A DNA stretch of 64,000 nt from Pseudomonas sp. (GTDB taxonomy: Bacteria; Pseudomonadota; Gammaproteobacteria; Pseudomonadales; Pseudomonadaceae): contig NZ_JAGIBG010000001.1 in NCBI RefSeq assembly GCF_017744435.1, forward strand, positions 318,456-382,455, written 5' to 3'. The position numbers were made by a program, and so were the translations under genes. Below, piece after piece: positions 9,263 to 18,800 of this stretch; positions within the stretch are counted from its first letter, which is position 1; each line of letters begins with the position of its first letter. Below the pieces are notes generated by a model, which ran no database searches, was not told the origin of the DNA, and worked only from the letters and a program-made list of their open reading frames with translations.

Positions 9263-9949
9263 TTATTTGTTCAGGCTACGCACGGCCTGTTTTGCCGCCA
9301 CTTCCTGGCCCGCCCGGGCCAGTTCGTCGGCAGCCTGCAGCCAACGCTGGCGGTCCACCTGGGCCGGCAGCTGGCGCGGGGGCTGCACCAGCACCGCCCA
9401 ACTCCCCTCCTTCGCCCACGCCGAGGCAAAGTCGTCGAACGCCATCAGCTGGCGCCGATGCATCCCCGAGCGCAGCAGCACGCGCTTCTTGAAGCTGTCA
9501 TAGCCGATCAGCACCGCGTAACGCGGTTCGCTCCACCACGCCGAACCTTCCTCGTAACGCAACAGCACCGGATTGCCGGCGGCCACCTGGGTCAGCAAGG
9601 CATCCAGCTGCTTGTCCAGCGGGTACACGACCATGCCGTACTCGCGGGCCACGCGCGGGATGCTGGTTTCCAGCGCATCGGCGCCCTTGGGCAGATTCAG
9701 CGGTTTGTCCAGCAGCCCCGGGGTGATCGGCGCACCTTGCTGCGAGAGCAGGGCGGCCAGGGCCATCGCGCCGCTGTGGTTGGCATTGCCGCGGTAGAAC
9801 GGCACGCTGCTGATTTCGACCCGCTGGGGCATGCCCTTGAGGCTTGCAGGGGGTGCGCTGGCGCAGCCGCCAAGGGTCGCGGCCACCAGGCAGACGGCCA
9901 ACAGCTGACGCGGGACGGTCGCCCAGCGCTTGCAGGAATGTTGCTCCAT
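9263..9949 (-). CDS. C39-peptidase-like lipoprotein lacking the catalytic Cys and His
   Basis: A 228-residue predicted outer-membrane lipoprotein (lipobox TLGGC, Cys29). The mature part follows the C39-like papain fold used by PA2778-type proteins: an N-terminal segment FYRGNANHSGAMALAALL, a middle helix-rich part and the core strand EPRYAVLIGYDSFKKRVLLRSG. In active relatives the first segment has Cys-Gly and the strand starts with His; here the corresponding residues are Ser59 and Arg143. It is therefore probably a non-catalytic member. The last 40 residues resemble a short TPR-like helical hairpin. ATG 9949 is preferred over GTG 9955 because it gives a normal lipoprotein leader. It stands alone. 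Confidence 0.75.
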   Translation of the reverse strand: MEQHSCKRWATVPRQLLAVCLVAATLGGCASAPPASLKGMPQRVEISSVPFYRGNANHSGAMALAALLSQQGAPITPGLLDKPLNLPKGADALETSIPRVAREYGMVVYPLDKQLDALLTQVAAGNPVLLRYEEGSAWWSEPRYAVLIGYDSFKKRVLLRSGMHRRQLMAFDDFASAWAKEGSWAVLVQPPRQLPAQVDRQRWLQAADELARAGQEVAAKQAVRSLNK

Positions 9950-10161
9950 GGACACTCGCTTGTTCCGATGCCAGGCGGGCAGCGCCCGGCTCTGGCAGCG
10001 ATCATAGGACGCCGCGTTGCGCGGGTATAGTCCGACGAGAGATCGAAACCAATCGGCTTAAGCAATCGACCTTTGGTCAATGGAACGTCACGGCCGGGCA
10101 GCTAGACTAAAGCTGTGTCTGGAGGGCAAACCGCAGGTTGGCCCGAGAGAAGGAGGCACAC

Positions 10162-10341
10162 ATGAGCCTGACCATGGCAATCCTCATGCTGGTAGGTATG
10201 TGGCTGAGCGTCGCGGCCGCCATGCTGTGGGGTGTTCTGCGTATCGTGCGGCGTCATTCCCAGCATCACCACCTGCCACCGAAGGCCCTGGCCAAGGCGC
10301 AGCCCGTGCGCAGGGCGCGGCGGCATGCCGGGGTGCACTGA
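10162..10341 (+). CDS. small single-pass membrane protein
   Basis: A 59-residue protein with one hydrophobic helix (MAILMLVGMWLSVAAAMLW, about residues 5-23) followed by a strongly basic, His-rich tail (VRRHSQHHHLPP, RRARRHAGVH). The charge pattern suggests the tail stays in the cytoplasm. ATG 10162 is preceded by AAGGAGG with a 5-nt gap, an excellent ribosome site, so expression is likely. No function can be assigned. It ends before a strong terminator shared with the converging terC-family gene. Confidence 0.7.
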   Translation: MSLTMAILMLVGMWLSVAAAMLWGVLRIVRRHSQHHHLPPKALAKAQPVRRARRHAGVH

Positions 10342-10361
10342 GGTTTCTTCACCTGAATGCA

Positions 10362-10392
10362 AACGGGGCGCCAAGCGCCCCGTTGTTTTTTT
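10362..10392. terminator. bidirectional terminator
   Basis: AACGGGGCG and CGCCCCGTT form a 9-bp stem with a CCAAG loop, followed by GTTTTTTT on the plus strand. It separates the small membrane protein gene from the converging TerC gene. Confidence 0.85.
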
Positions 10393-10394
10393 CA

Positions 10395-11147
10395 TCAGCC
10401 TTCAGCAGCTTCACGCTTGAGCCGCGCTCGGCGGGCCAGGATGTTGAGGATCTCGATCACCGTCGAGAAGGCCATCGCCGCATACACATACCCTTTCGGT
10501 ACATGGGCGCCAAAACCTTCGGCGATCAGCGTCATGCCGATCATGATCAGGAAGCCCAGGGCCAGCATCACCACCGTCGGGTTGTCATTGATGAAGTTAG
10601 CCAGCGGGTCGGCGGCCACCATCATGACGATGACTGCGGTGATCACGGCAATGATCATGATCGGCAGGTGCTCGGTCATGCCCACGGCAGTGATGATGCT
10701 GTCGACCGAGAAGACGATGTCCAGCAGCAGGATCTGGAAGATCGCCGCGGCAAAGCCCAGGGTGACCGTGTTGGAGACCTTGGCTTCTTCCTTGGCGCCG
10801 TGCGGGTCGACGTTCTCGTGAATCTCCTTGGTGGCCTTCCACAGCAGGAACAGGCCGCCGGCGATCAGGATCACGTCCTTCCACGAGAAGGCATTACCGA
10901 ACACCTCGAATACCGGGTCGGTCAACTGCACGATCCAGGCCACGGTGCTGAGCAGGGCCAGGCGCATGACCAGGGCCATGCTGATACCGATACGGCGTGC
11001 CTTGGAGCGGTATTCCACAGGCAGTTTGTTGGTCAGGATCGAGATGAAGATCAGGTTGTCGATACCCAGTACCACTTCCATGGCCACCAGCGTTGCCAGG
11101 GCGACCCAGGCGGTTGGGCTAGCGGCGAGTTCCAGCAAGTATTCCAT
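10395..11147 (-). CDS. TerC family integral membrane protein
   Basis: A 250-residue membrane protein with about seven hydrophobic helices. It carries the two TerC signature segments with buried acidic residues, [16 protein letters not shown] (residues 20-35) and [18 protein letters not shown] (about 138-155). TerC proteins export metal ions such as Mn2+ and help metalation of secreted enzymes, or contribute to tellurite resistance in ter clusters; no ter genes are near, so a metal-export role is more likely. A cytoplasmic loop at residues 105-125 is charged ([13 protein letters not shown]). The ATG follows AGGA by 8 nt. It lies 28 nt downstream of a small lipoprotein gene on the same strand. 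Confidence 0.85.
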   Translation of the reverse strand: MEYLLELAASPTAWVALATLVAMEVVLGIDNLIFISILTNKLPVEYRSKARRIGISMALVMRLALLSTVAWIVQLTDPVFEVFGNAFSWKDVILIAGGLFLLWKATKEIHENVDPHGAKEEAKVSNTVTLGFAAAIFQILLLDIVFSVDSIITAVGMTEHLPIMIIAVITAVIVMMVAADPLANFINDNPTVVMLALGFLIMIGMTLIAEGFGAHVPKGYVYAAMAFSTVIEILNILARRARLKREAAEG

Positions 11148-11175
11148 TGTTCAAATCCTGAAGCGGCGGTTGGGG

Positions 11176-11415
11176 TCAGATTTCTTGGGTGTGTGCTTTC
11201 TTCTCGGCGTCCTTGGGCTTTTGGCCCTCGTGACCGATGGCATCGCTCAACGCCTGCTGGGCGGCCTTGTTGGTGTCGTCGATGGCCTGCTTGGCCGACT
11301 TGGCGGCCTGGTCGAGCATCTGCTGGGCAGACTTCTCGGCCTGGTCGCAACCGGCCAGGCTGAACAGCGCCAGGGCCAGCACCAGCGGAGTGCCAATGGA
11401 TTTGAGTTGCAGCAT
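11176..11415 (-). CDS. small helical lipoprotein
   Basis: A 79-residue lipoprotein with signal MLQLKSIGTPLVLALALFSLAGC (lipobox LAGC, Cys23). The mature 57 residues are a continuous amphipathic helix rich in Ala, Lys, Gln and Asp (EKSAQQMLDQAAKSAKQAID), probably forming a coiled coil in the periplasm, reminiscent of Lpp/OprI-type lipoproteins though lacking their C-terminal Lys. GAGG stands 5 nt before the ATG. It is the first gene of a likely two-gene unit with terC and is divergent from nhaR. Confidence 0.72.
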   Translation of the reverse strand: MLQLKSIGTPLVLALALFSLAGCDQAEKSAQQMLDQAAKSAKQAIDDTNKAAQQALSDAIGHEGQKPKDAEKKAHTQEI

Positions 11416-11547
11416 GGTGTCCTCGCTTGAAAAATCCCGGCGGCGCGAAGCGCCTGATGGGGTCGCATTCTAAAGACGCCAATACTTCAGGAAAATTCGT
11501 ATTTCCAGTGTGTATACTTCGGTTTTTCCGAATCGGGACCCGCGCGC

Positions 11548-12441
11548 TTGCTCAACTATCGCCAGCTTCACTACTTCTGGGCCGTGGCCAAGACCGGCAG
11601 CATCGCCCGCGCCAGCGAGCAGCTGAACCTGACGCCACAGACCATCAGCGGGCAGATCAGCCTGTTCGAGCAGACCTACGGGCTGGAGCTGTTCCAGCGC
11701 GTCGGCCGGCAACTGGAGCTGACCGAAACCGGCCGTCAGACGCTAGTCTACGCCGAGCAGATGTTCCAGATCGGCGGCGAGCTGGAGGCCATGCTCAGGG
11801 CTGGCCCGCAGGAGCAGATCCTGTTTCGCGTGGGGGTGGCCGACGTGGTGCCGAAGTCGATCGTCTATCGCCTGCTGGCGCCGACCATGGAGCTGGACGA
11901 GGTGCTGCGCATCAATTGCCGCGAAGACAAGCTCGAACGGCTGCTGGCAGACCTGGCGATCCAGCGCCTGGACCTGGTGATTTCCGACAGCCCGATGCCC
12001 AACCACCTGGACATCAAGGGCTACAGCCAGAAGCTCGGCGAATGCGGCCTGAGCTTCTTTGCCACCCCGGCCCTGGCCCGGCAACATGCCGGCCCCTTCC
12101 CCGCCTGCCTGCAGGATGCGCCGCTGCTGATTCCCGGCCCGGAAACCGTGGTGAGCAGCCGCCTGTTGCGTTGGCTGAGCGAACAGCAGGTGCAGCCGCA
12201 AATCGTTGGAGAGTTCGATGACAGTGCGTTGATGCAGGCATTCGGCCAGTCAGGCAGCGGGATTTTCGTCGCACCGAGCGTGATTGCCGAGGAAGTCTGC
12301 CGCCAGTATGGCGTCGAGCTGATTGGCCAGACCGAAGCGGTGCATGAGTCGTTCTATGCCATTTCGGTGGAGCGCAAGGTCAAGCACCCGGGGATCGTGG
12401 CGATTACCGAGGGCGCGCGGCGGGAGCTGTTTCACTGGTAG
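11548..12441 (+). CDS. nhaR: LysR-type transcriptional activator NhaR
   Basis: A 297-residue LysR regulator whose N terminus [37 protein letters not shown] aligns closely with NhaR, including the family-specific QTISGQI recognition helix. The effector domain follows from about residue 90. In enterobacteria NhaR senses Na+ and activates nhaA and other envelope or stress genes. The start is TTG 11548, because no ATG or GTG fits the conserved N terminus. No nhaA is adjacent; the next gene is an Na+-coupled serine/threonine symporter, which may be relevant to sodium control, but this is inference. It is divergent from the small lipoprotein gene. Confidence 0.88.
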   Translation: MLNYRQLHYFWAVAKTGSIARASEQLNLTPQTISGQISLFEQTYGLELFQRVGRQLELTETGRQTLVYAEQMFQIGGELEAMLRAGPQEQILFRVGVADVVPKSIVYRLLAPTMELDEVLRINCREDKLERLLADLAIQRLDLVISDSPMPNHLDIKGYSQKLGECGLSFFATPALARQHAGPFPACLQDAPLLIPGPETVVSSRLLRWLSEQQVQPQIVGEFDDSALMQAFGQSGSGIFVAPSVIAEEVCRQYGVELIGQTEAVHESFYAISVERKVKHPGIVAITEGARRELFHW

Positions 12442-12515
12442 TGGCTGCCGGCGATAGGGCCCGGCCTGATTGTGCTAAAGTCGCGCCCTTTGAAGATTCC
12501 GAGACTCCGCTGCAC

Positions 12516-13727
12516 ATGACGCCTGTTTTCCGCCTCCTCAACCGCACCAGCCTGGTGACCCAGATCGTCATCGGCCTGGTCGCCGGCATCGCCCTGGCCC
12601 TGCTGGCGCCTGCCATCGCCCGTGACCTGGGCTTCCTCGGCAAAGTGTTCGTCAGCGCCCTGAAGGCCGTCGCGCCGGTGCTGGTGTTCATTCTGGTCAT
12701 GGCGTCGATCGCCAACCACCGCCACGGCCAGGAAACCCACATCCGCCCGATCCTCTGGCTTTATCTGCTGGGCACCTTCGCCGCCGCCGTGGTGGCCGTG
12801 GTCGCCAGCATGCTGTTCCCTTCGCAGCTGGCCCTGAGTACCAGCGAGGCGACCCTGAGCGCGCCAGGCGGCATCGTCGAGGTGATGCAGAACCTGCTGT
12901 TGAGCGCGGTCGACAACCCGGTGAACGCCTTGCTCAACGCCAACTTCATCGGTGTGCTGACCTGGGCCATCGGCCTGGGCGTGGCCCTGCGCCACGCTGG
13001 CGATACCACCCGCACCGTGGTCGAGGACCTGTCCAACGGCGTGACCTTGATCGTGCGTGTGGTGATCCGCTTCGCCCCGCTAGGCATCTTCGGGCTGGTC
13101 AGCTCGACTTTGGCCCAGTCTGGCCTCGGCGCCCTGCTTGGCTACCTGCACCTGCTGGGTGTGCTGATCGGCTGCATGCTGTTCGTGGCGCTGGTGATGA
13201 ACCCGCTGATCGTGTTCTGGAAGATCCGCCGCAACCCTTACCCGCTGACCTTGCTGTGCTTGCGCGAAAGCGGTATTACCGCGTTCTTCACCCGCAGCTC
13301 GGCGGCCAACATCCCGGTCAACCTGGCGCTGTCGGAGCGCCTGGGGCTGCATGAGGACACCTATTCGGTGTCAATCCCGCTGGGGGCGACCATCAACATG
13401 GCCGGCGCGGCGATCACCATCACCGTGCTGACCCTGGCGGCGGTGCATACCCTGGGCATCCCGGTCGACTTGCCGACGGCGGTGCTGCTGAGCCTGGTGG
13501 CTGCAATTTGTGCCTGCGGTGCCTCTGGGGTCGCGGGTGGTTCGCTGCTGCTGATTCCGCTGGCGTGCAGCCTGTTCGGCATCCCCAGCGAAATTGCCAT
13601 GCAGGTGGTGGCGGTGGGCTTCATCATTGGCGTGCTGCAGGATTCGGCGGAGACGGCGCTGAATTCTTCGACCGATGTGTTGTTCACTGCGGCGGCTTGC
13701 CAGGCAGAAGTGCGGCGTAACGCTTGA
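12516..13727 (+). CDS. sstT: Na+/serine-threonine symporter SstT
   Basis: A 403-residue member of the dicarboxylate/amino acid:cation symporter (DAACS) family. Eight or more membrane helices are visible, with the re-entrant loop serines [14 protein letters not shown] (about 265-278) and the substrate-binding motif [14 protein letters not shown] (about 293-306), and the second hairpin [15 protein letters not shown]. The length and the NMAG and RSSAANIP motifs fit SstT rather than GltP/DctA. It imports serine and threonine with Na+. ATG 12516 begins the conserved N terminus [14 protein letters not shown]; the frame is open upstream into the nhaR end but without a ribosome site. It sits 74 nt after nhaR. 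Confidence 0.9.
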   Translation: MTPVFRLLNRTSLVTQIVIGLVAGIALALLAPAIARDLGFLGKVFVSALKAVAPVLVFILVMASIANHRHGQETHIRPILWLYLLGTFAAAVVAVVASMLFPSQLALSTSEATLSAPGGIVEVMQNLLLSAVDNPVNALLNANFIGVLTWAIGLGVALRHAGDTTRTVVEDLSNGVTLIVRVVIRFAPLGIFGLVSSTLAQSGLGALLGYLHLLGVLIGCMLFVALVMNPLIVFWKIRRNPYPLTLLCLRESGITAFFTRSSAANIPVNLALSERLGLHEDTYSVSIPLGATINMAGAAITITVLTLAAVHTLGIPVDLPTAVLLSLVAAICACGASGVAGGSLLLIPLACSLFGIPSEIAMQVVAVGFIIGVLQDSAETALNSSTDVLFTAAACQAEVRRNA

Positions 13728-13880
13728 GATTGCCGGGGCCGCTTTGCGGCCCTTTCGCAGCGGTTCGTCGCCACGACAAGCCAGCTCCCACAGGTATTGC
13801 GCAGGCCGCAAGAGCGGTGATTGCTTAAGCCTGGCGCTTTACCTACGCTAGTGGCCTTTCCCCAGCAATGAGACAGGGCC

Positions 13881-14528
13881 ATGTCAGAACACGAAACCGC
13901 AGGCGAAGGCCGCTTCAGCAGCATCGAGATCCGCATTCTCGGTGCGCTGATCGAGAAGCAGGCCACCAGCCCGGAAAGCTACCCGCTGACCCTCAACGCC
14001 CTGGTCCTGGCCTGTAACCAGAAGACCAGCCGGGAACCGGTCATGAACCTCACCCAAGGCCAGGTCGGCCAGGCCCTGCGCGCCCTCGAGGGCCAGGACA
14101 TGACCCGCCTGCAGATGGGCAGCCGCGCCGACCGCTGGGAACAGCGAGTGGACAAGGCCCTGGAGCTGGTCCCGGCGCAGCTGGTGCTGATGGGCCTGCT
14201 GTTCCTGCGAGGGCCTCAGACCCTCAACGAGCTGCTGACCCGCAGCAACCGCCTGCACGACTTCGACGATACCGAGCAGATCCAGCATCAGCTCGAACGC
14301 CTGATTTCGCGCGACCTGGCCCTGCACCTGCCACGCCAGGCCGGGCAGCGGGAAGACCGCTATACCCATGCCCTCGGTGATCCGGCGGAAATCGAAGCCA
14401 TTCTGGCCGCGCGCCAGCAGGAAGGTGGCGTTCGCGGCAGTGGCGGCACTGTCTCGGAAGAGCGCATTGAAGCCCTGGAAGCGCGGATCGCGGCGCTGGA
14501 GGCACGCCTGGCCGATCTGGAAGGCTGA
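13881..14528 (+). CDS. yceH: DUF480 family protein YceH
   Basis: A 215-residue conserved protein with two winged-helix domains (residues 10-90 and 95-175): [23 protein letters not shown] and [22 protein letters not shown] are family signatures. The C terminus ends in a heptad coiled coil ([21 protein letters not shown]), suggesting dimerisation. YceH proteins are widespread in gammaproteobacteria; their molecular role is unknown. The gene is single and faces a small minus-strand gene that ends 6 nt beyond its stop. Confidence 0.88.
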   Translation: MSEHETAGEGRFSSIEIRILGALIEKQATSPESYPLTLNALVLACNQKTSREPVMNLTQGQVGQALRALEGQDMTRLQMGSRADRWEQRVDKALELVPAQLVLMGLLFLRGPQTLNELLTRSNRLHDFDDTEQIQHQLERLISRDLALHLPRQAGQREDRYTHALGDPAEIEAILAARQQEGGVRGSGGTVSEERIEALEARIAALEARLADLEG

Positions 14529-14533
14529 GCCGC

Positions 14534-14722
14534 CTAGGGTTCAGGGTCAGGGAAGTTGCGACAGCTCTTGCGCTCGGCCAGCTCCCGGTCACTGGGGCGC
14601 TGGTCGACGAATACGGTGCGGCCGTCGGCGTAGATCTCGAGGTAGCCCCAGTGCAGATCCTGCTCCTTCTGCCCGGGCTTGGGGGGGACTAGCCACCAGG
14701 GTTCGCGGCTGATCAGGGTCAT
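14534..14722 (-). CDS. conserved small protein of unknown function
   Basis: A 62-residue soluble protein, MTLISREPWWLVPPKPGQKEQDLHW..., starting at ATG 14722 with AGGA eight nt upstream. It contains a Trp/Pro-rich N terminus, a central GYLEIYADGRTVFVDQR strand pattern, and a C-terminal Cys and acidic tail. I do not recognise a named family, though the clean ribosome site and codon use typical of neighbouring genes support it. It converges on yceH. Confidence 0.65.
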   Translation of the reverse strand: MTLISREPWWLVPPKPGQKEQDLHWGYLEIYADGRTVFVDQRPSDRELAERKSCRNFPDPEP

Positions 14723-14786
14723 GGTGAAGTTCCTGAGGGTGTCTGCGCTAAGCATAGACACCCTCAGGTTTTGCTTTGTCAGTGCC

Positions 14787-14880
14787 GGCCCTTTCGCGGC
14801 TAAAGCCGCTCCCACAGGTCAACCACAGGCCTAATGGGCAGTGATTTCCCTGTGAGAGCGGCTTTAGCCGCGAAGAGGCC
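14787..14880. repeat. paired inverted REP-like hairpin
   Basis: Arm 14787-14818 (GGCCCTTTCGCGGCTAAAGC then CGCTCCCACAGG) faces its near complement at 14848-14880 (CCTGTGAGAGCGGCTTTAGC then CGCGAAGAGGCC), with 29 nt between. It belongs to the same P. putida extragenic repeat family as 4474-4591 and lies between two gene ends and starts on the minus strand. Confidence 0.8.
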
Positions 14881-14889
14881 AGTGCAGGC

Positions 14890-16452
14890 TTACGCCGGTG
14901 CCGAAGTGCGGATCAGGTGATCGAACGCCGCCAGCGAAGCCTTGGCACCCTCGCCCACCGCAATGACGATCTGCTTGTACGGCACGGTGGTCACGTCACC
15001 GGCGGCAAACACACCTGGCACACTGGTCTGGCCCTTGGCGTCGACGATGATCTCGCCACGCGGCGACAGCTCGACCGTGCCTTTGAGCCAATCGGTGTTC
15101 GGCAGCAGGCCGATCTGCACGAAGATGCCTTCCAGCGCCAGGTCATGCACCTCATCGGTGCTGCGGTCCTTGTAACGCAAGCCCGTCACTTTCTCGCCAT
15201 TACCGACCACTTCGGTGGTCAGCGCGCTGGTGATCACCTTGACGTTCGGCAGGCTGTGCAGCTTGCGCTGCAGCACCGCGTCGGCACGCAGCTGGCTGTC
15301 GAACTCGATCAGCGTCACCTGGGCGACGATACCGGCCAGGTCGATGGCCGCTTCCACGCCGGAGTTGCCGCCGCCGATCACCGCCACGCGCTTGCCCTTG
15401 AACAGCGGGCCGTCACAGTGCGGGCAGTAGGCCACGCCACGGGCGCGGTATTCCTGCTCGCCCGGCACGTTCATTTCGCGCCAGCGGGCGCCCGTGGCGA
15501 GGATCACGGTCTTGGCCTTGAGCGAGGCGCCGCCGGCCAGGCGCACTTCGTGCAAGCCGCCGTCGGTGGCCGGGATCAGCGCTTCGCCGCGCTGCAGGTT
15601 CATGATGTCGACGTCGTACTGCTTGACGTGTTCTTCCAGCGCCGTGGCCAGCTTCGGCCCTTCGGTCTCCTGTACCGAGATGAAGTTCTCGATGGCCAGT
15701 GTGTCGAGCACCTGGCCGCCGAAACGCTCGGCAGCGACACCGGTGCGGATGCCTTTGCGTGCGGCATAGATGGCCGCTGCGGCGCCGGCAGGCCCACCGC
15801 CGACCACCAGCACGTCGAAGGCGTCCTTGGCGTTGATCTTCTCGGCCTGGCGTGCACCGGCATTGGTGTCGATCTTGCCGAGAATTTCTTCAAGGCCCAT
15901 GCGGCCCTGGCCGAACACTTCGCCATTCAGGTAGATGCTCGGTACCGCCATGATCTTGCGCGACTCGACTTCATCCTGGAACAGCGCACCGTCGATGGCC
16001 ACGTGGCGCACATTGGGGTTGAGCACCGCCATCAGGTTCAGCGCCTGGACCACGTCCGGGCAGTTCTGGCACGACAGCGAGAAGTAGGTTTCGAAGGTGA
16101 ACTCGCCTTCCAGTGCCTGGATCTGCTCGATCACTTCGGCGCTGGCCTTGGACGGATGGCCGCCGACTTGCAGCAGCGCCAGCACCAGGGAGGTGAATTC
16201 GTGGCCCATGGGGATGCCGGCGAAACGCAGGCTGATGTCGGCTCCCGGGCGGTTCAGCGAGAACGAAGGGCGACGGGCATCGCTGCCGTCCGCACTGAAG
16301 GTAATGAGGTTCGACAGGCCGGCGATTTCCACCAGCAGGTCGTGCAATTCGCGGGACTTCGCGCCGTCGTCGAGGGAGGCAACGATCTCGATCGGCTGGG
16401 TGACCCGCTCCAGGTAGGTTTTCAGTTGCGATTTAAGCGTGGCGTCCAACAT
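14890..16452 (-). CDS. ahpF: alkyl hydroperoxide reductase subunit F
   Basis: A 520-residue flavoprotein disulfide reductase. The N-terminal double thioredoxin-like domain carries the redox pair CQNC (about residue 129), followed by an FAD-binding motif [23 protein letters not shown] near 213, the active-site CPHC (about 343) and an NAD(P)H site [19 protein letters not shown]. It passes electrons from NADH to AhpC. The start ATG 16452 stands 9 nt after AAGGA; a frame open 33 nt further up would overlap the terminator. It lies 125 nt downstream of ahpC on the same strand with a terminator hairpin between. Confidence 0.95.
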   Translation of the reverse strand: MLDATLKSQLKTYLERVTQPIEIVASLDDGAKSRELHDLLVEIAGLSNLITFSADGSDARRPSFSLNRPGADISLRFAGIPMGHEFTSLVLALLQVGGHPSKASAEVIEQIQALEGEFTFETYFSLSCQNCPDVVQALNLMAVLNPNVRHVAIDGALFQDEVESRKIMAVPSIYLNGEVFGQGRMGLEEILGKIDTNAGARQAEKINAKDAFDVLVVGGGPAGAAAAIYAARKGIRTGVAAERFGGQVLDTLAIENFISVQETEGPKLATALEEHVKQYDVDIMNLQRGEALIPATDGGLHEVRLAGGASLKAKTVILATGARWREMNVPGEQEYRARGVAYCPHCDGPLFKGKRVAVIGGGNSGVEAAIDLAGIVAQVTLIEFDSQLRADAVLQRKLHSLPNVKVITSALTTEVVGNGEKVTGLRYKDRSTDEVHDLALEGIFVQIGLLPNTDWLKGTVELSPRGEIIVDAKGQTSVPGVFAAGDVTTVPYKQIVIAVGEGAKASLAAFDHLIRTSAPA

Positions 16453-16483
16453 ACGGGCGATTCCTTTTTCAAAACTCGGATAC

Positions 16484-16512
16484 AAAAACGCCCAGGCGAG
16501 GTCGCCCGGGCG
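16484..16512 (-). terminator. terminator between ahpC and ahpF
   Basis: On the minus strand CGCCCGGGCGA and TCGCCTGGGCG pair over 11 bp with one wobble, followed by TTTTT. It lies after ahpC and before ahpF, so ahpF would be reached by partial readthrough or its own promoter. Confidence 0.8.
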
Positions 16513-16577
16513 CTTTTACGGGGCGGTAGGTACTTCAGCTTTGGCGGCTGCTTACCGCCCGCGACTGCTTCACAGTC

Positions 16578-17141
16578 TTAGATCTTGCCGACCAGGTCCA
16601 GGGAAGGGGCGAGAGTAGCTTCGCCTTCTTTCCACTTGGCCGGGCAGACTTCGCCTGGGTGAGCGGCAACGTACTGGGCAGCCTTCACTTTGCGCAGCAG
16701 CTCGGCTGCGTCGCGGCCAACGCCACCGTCGTTCAGTTCGACGATCTTGATCTGGCCTTCCGGGTTGATCACGAAGGTACCGCGATCGGCCAGGCCGGCT
16801 TCTTCGATCAGCACGTCGAAGTTGCGCGAGATGACGTGGGTCGGGTCACCGATCAGCGGGTACTGGATCTTGCCGATGGTGTCCGAAGTGTCGTGCCAGG
16901 CTTTGTGGGTGAAGTGGGTGTCGGTCGACACGCCGTAGATTTCCACGCCCAGCTTCTGGAACTCGGCGTAGTTGTCGGCGAGGTCACCCAGCTCGGTCGG
17001 GCAAACGAAGGTGAAGTCGGCCGGGTAGAAGAACACGACGGACCACTTGCCTTTCAGGTCGGCTTCGCTGACCTGAACGAACTCGCCCTTGTGGTAGGCG
17101 GTGGCGTTGAACGGTTTGACCTGGCTGTTGATGATTGGCAT
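16578..17141 (-). CDS. ahpC: alkyl hydroperoxide reductase subunit C (2-Cys peroxiredoxin)
   Basis: A 187-residue typical 2-Cys peroxiredoxin. The peroxidatic cysteine sits in [13 protein letters not shown] (Cys47), the resolving cysteine in [10 protein letters not shown] (about Cys165), and the C-terminal helix with the YF-equivalent region is present. It reduces H2O2 and organic peroxides in the cytoplasm and is recycled by AhpF. Length and N terminus ([16 protein letters not shown]) match the family exactly. It is the first gene of the ahpC-ahpF unit. A weak OxyR-like half site lies about 95 nt upstream of the start. Confidence 0.96.
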   Translation of the reverse strand: MPIINSQVKPFNATAYHKGEFVQVSEADLKGKWSVVFFYPADFTFVCPTELGDLADNYAEFQKLGVEIYGVSTDTHFTHKAWHDTSDTIGKIQYPLIGDPTHVISRNFDVLIEEAGLADRGTFVINPEGQIKIVELNDGGVGRDAAELLRKVKAAQYVAAHPGEVCPAKWKEGEATLAPSLDLVGKI

Positions 17142-17235
17142 GAGAGACGCTCCTTCATGGGGTTGGAATCAGTTGATGGAGAGAATCCTAACCGCTGGTC
17201 CCGATAAAGGCTCATTGGCAAAGCTCATGCTTGTG

Positions 17236-17250
17236 ATTGGTTTTGGCTAT
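17236..17250 (-). promoter_or_regulatory. possible OxyR half site upstream of ahpC
   Basis: ATTGGTTTTGGCTAT matches eight of the ten defined positions of the OxyR unit ATAGnTnnnAnCTAT. The second unit expected 7 nt further is poorly conserved. ahpC is OxyR-controlled in many pseudomonads, which makes the site plausible but not certain. Confidence 0.35.
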
Positions 17251-17309
17251 AACCAGGGATAATTAATAGAAGGGAATGGGCTGAGCAAAGGATTGCGGGG
17301 TATTCAAGA

Positions 17310-17336
17310 CCCCATCGCCGGTTGTCGGCGATGGGG
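17310..17336 (-). terminator. hairpin downstream of gor
   Basis: CCCCATCGCCG and CGGCGATGGGG form an 11-bp perfect stem with a GTTGT loop, 9 nt after the gor stop. There is no U tract, so termination strength is uncertain. Confidence 0.55.
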
Positions 17337-17345
17337 CCAGTTGCA

Positions 17346-18701
17346 TCAGCGGGTGACTGTGCGCATGGTGACGAACTCTTCAGCGGCAGTCGGGTGCACG
17401 CCAATGGTCTCGTCGAACTGTTGCTTGGTCGCACCGGCCTTGAGGGCGATACCCAGGCCCTGGATGATCTCGCCGGCATCCGGGCCGACCATGTGGCAGC
17501 CCAGCACCTTGTCGGTGTCGGCGTCCACCACCAGCTTCATCAGGGTCTTTTCCTGGATGTCGGTGAGGGTCAGCTTCATGGCGCGGAAGCGGCTTTCGAA
17601 GATCTGCACCTTGTGCCCGGCTTCCAGCGCCTGCTCCTCGGTCAGGCCTACAGTACCGATCGGTGGCTGGCTGAACACCGCAGTCGGGATGTTCTGGTAA
17701 TCCATCGGGCGGTATTGCTCAGGCTTGAACAGGCGCCGTGCCACGGCCATGCCTTCGGCCAGGGCCACCGGGGTGAGCTGCACACGGCCGATCACGTCAC
17801 CAATGGCGAGGATCGACGGTGCGGTAGTCTGGTACTGCTCGTCGACGCGGATGAAGCCGCGGGCGTCCAGTTCCACGCCGGTGTTTTCCAGGCCCAGGTT
17901 GTCGAGCATCGGGCGGCGGCCGGTTGCGTAGAACACGCAATCGGCGAGCAGCTCGCGGCCGTCCTTGAGGGTGGCTTTCAGGCTGCCGTCGTCAAGCTTG
18001 TCGATGCGCTGGATGTCGGCGTTGAACTGCAGGTTCAGGCCGCGTTTTTCCAGTTCTTCCTTGAGGTGGGTACGCACCGAGCCGTCGAAGCCGCGCAGGA
18101 ACAGGTCACCGCGATACAGCAAGCTGGTGTCGGCGCCCAGGCCCTGGAAGATGCCGGCGAACTCGACGGCAATGTAACCACCGCCGACCACCAGCACGCG
18201 GCGCGGCAGGTCCTTGAGGTAGAACGCCTCGTTGGAGGTGATGGCCAGCTCCTTGCCGGGAATGTCCGGCACCTGTGGCCAGCCGCCGGTGGCAATCAGG
18301 ATATGCTCGGCGCTGTAGCGCTGGCCATCCACGTCCACTTCGTTGGCGCCGGTGATGCGGGCATGGCCCTGCAGCAAGGTTACGCCGCTGTTCACCAGCA
18401 GGTTGCGGTAGATGCCGTTGAGGCGCTCGATCTCGCGGTTCTTGTTGGCAATCAGCGTACCCCAGTCGAAGTGGCCCTCTTCGAGGGTCCAGCCGAAACC
18501 TGCGGCCTGTTCCAACTCATCGGCGACGTGGGCGCCGTACACCAGCAGTTTCTTCGGTACGCAGCCGACATTGACGCAGGTGCCACCCAGGTAGCGGCTC
18601 TCGGCCACTGCCACTTTTGCACCGAAGCCCGCAGCGAAGCGCGCCGCACGCACACCGCCGGAACCGGCGCCAATCACGAACAGATCAAAATCGTAGGCCA
18701 T
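17346..18701 (-). CDS. gor: glutathione-disulfide reductase
   Basis: A 451-residue class I pyridine nucleotide-disulfide oxidoreductase. FAD motif [17 protein letters not shown] starts at residue 9, the redox-active pair lies in [13 protein letters not shown] (Cys42, Cys47), the NADPH motif [19 protein letters not shown] is near 170 with downstream arginines, and the C-terminal catalytic dyad is HPTAAEE (His near 437, Glu near 442). It keeps glutathione reduced using NADPH. The length is typical. It is monocistronic, placed between galU and ahpC, so it forms part of a local redox-defence neighbourhood. Confidence 0.95.
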   Translation of the reverse strand: MAYDFDLFVIGAGSGGVRAARFAAGFGAKVAVAESRYLGGTCVNVGCVPKKLLVYGAHVADELEQAAGFGWTLEEGHFDWGTLIANKNREIERLNGIYRNLLVNSGVTLLQGHARITGANEVDVDGQRYSAEHILIATGGWPQVPDIPGKELAITSNEAFYLKDLPRRVLVVGGGYIAVEFAGIFQGLGADTSLLYRGDLFLRGFDGSVRTHLKEELEKRGLNLQFNADIQRIDKLDDGSLKATLKDGRELLADCVFYATGRRPMLDNLGLENTGVELDARGFIRVDEQYQTTAPSILAIGDVIGRVQLTPVALAEGMAVARRLFKPEQYRPMDYQNIPTAVFSQPPIGTVGLTEEQALEAGHKVQIFESRFRAMKLTLTDIQEKTLMKLVVDADTDKVLGCHMVGPDAGEIIQGLGIALKAGATKQQFDETIGVHPTAAEEFVTMRTVTR

Positions 18702-18754
18702 GTATTCACTCTCCTAGGCAGGCGCCCAGCATACCGCCGTTGCCCGCCGCAAAC

Positions 18755-18778
18755 AAAAAAGCCACCCCGAAGGGTGGC
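18755..18778 (-). terminator. galU terminator
   Basis: On the minus strand GCCACCC, TTCG loop, GGGTGGC and a run of six T. It begins 22 nt after the galU stop codon. A strong intrinsic terminator. Confidence 0.88.
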
Positions 18779-18800
18779 TCCTTGAACCCGCTTTGGCGTA

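Noticed and set aside
10080..11363. 427-codon plus-strand frame
   Set aside because: It crosses a terminator and lies antisense to the TerC gene; composition (His/Asp/Gln-rich) is that of a shadow frame.
14917..16581. 554-codon plus-strand frame
   Set aside because: It is antisense to ahpF, which carries all catalytic motifs.
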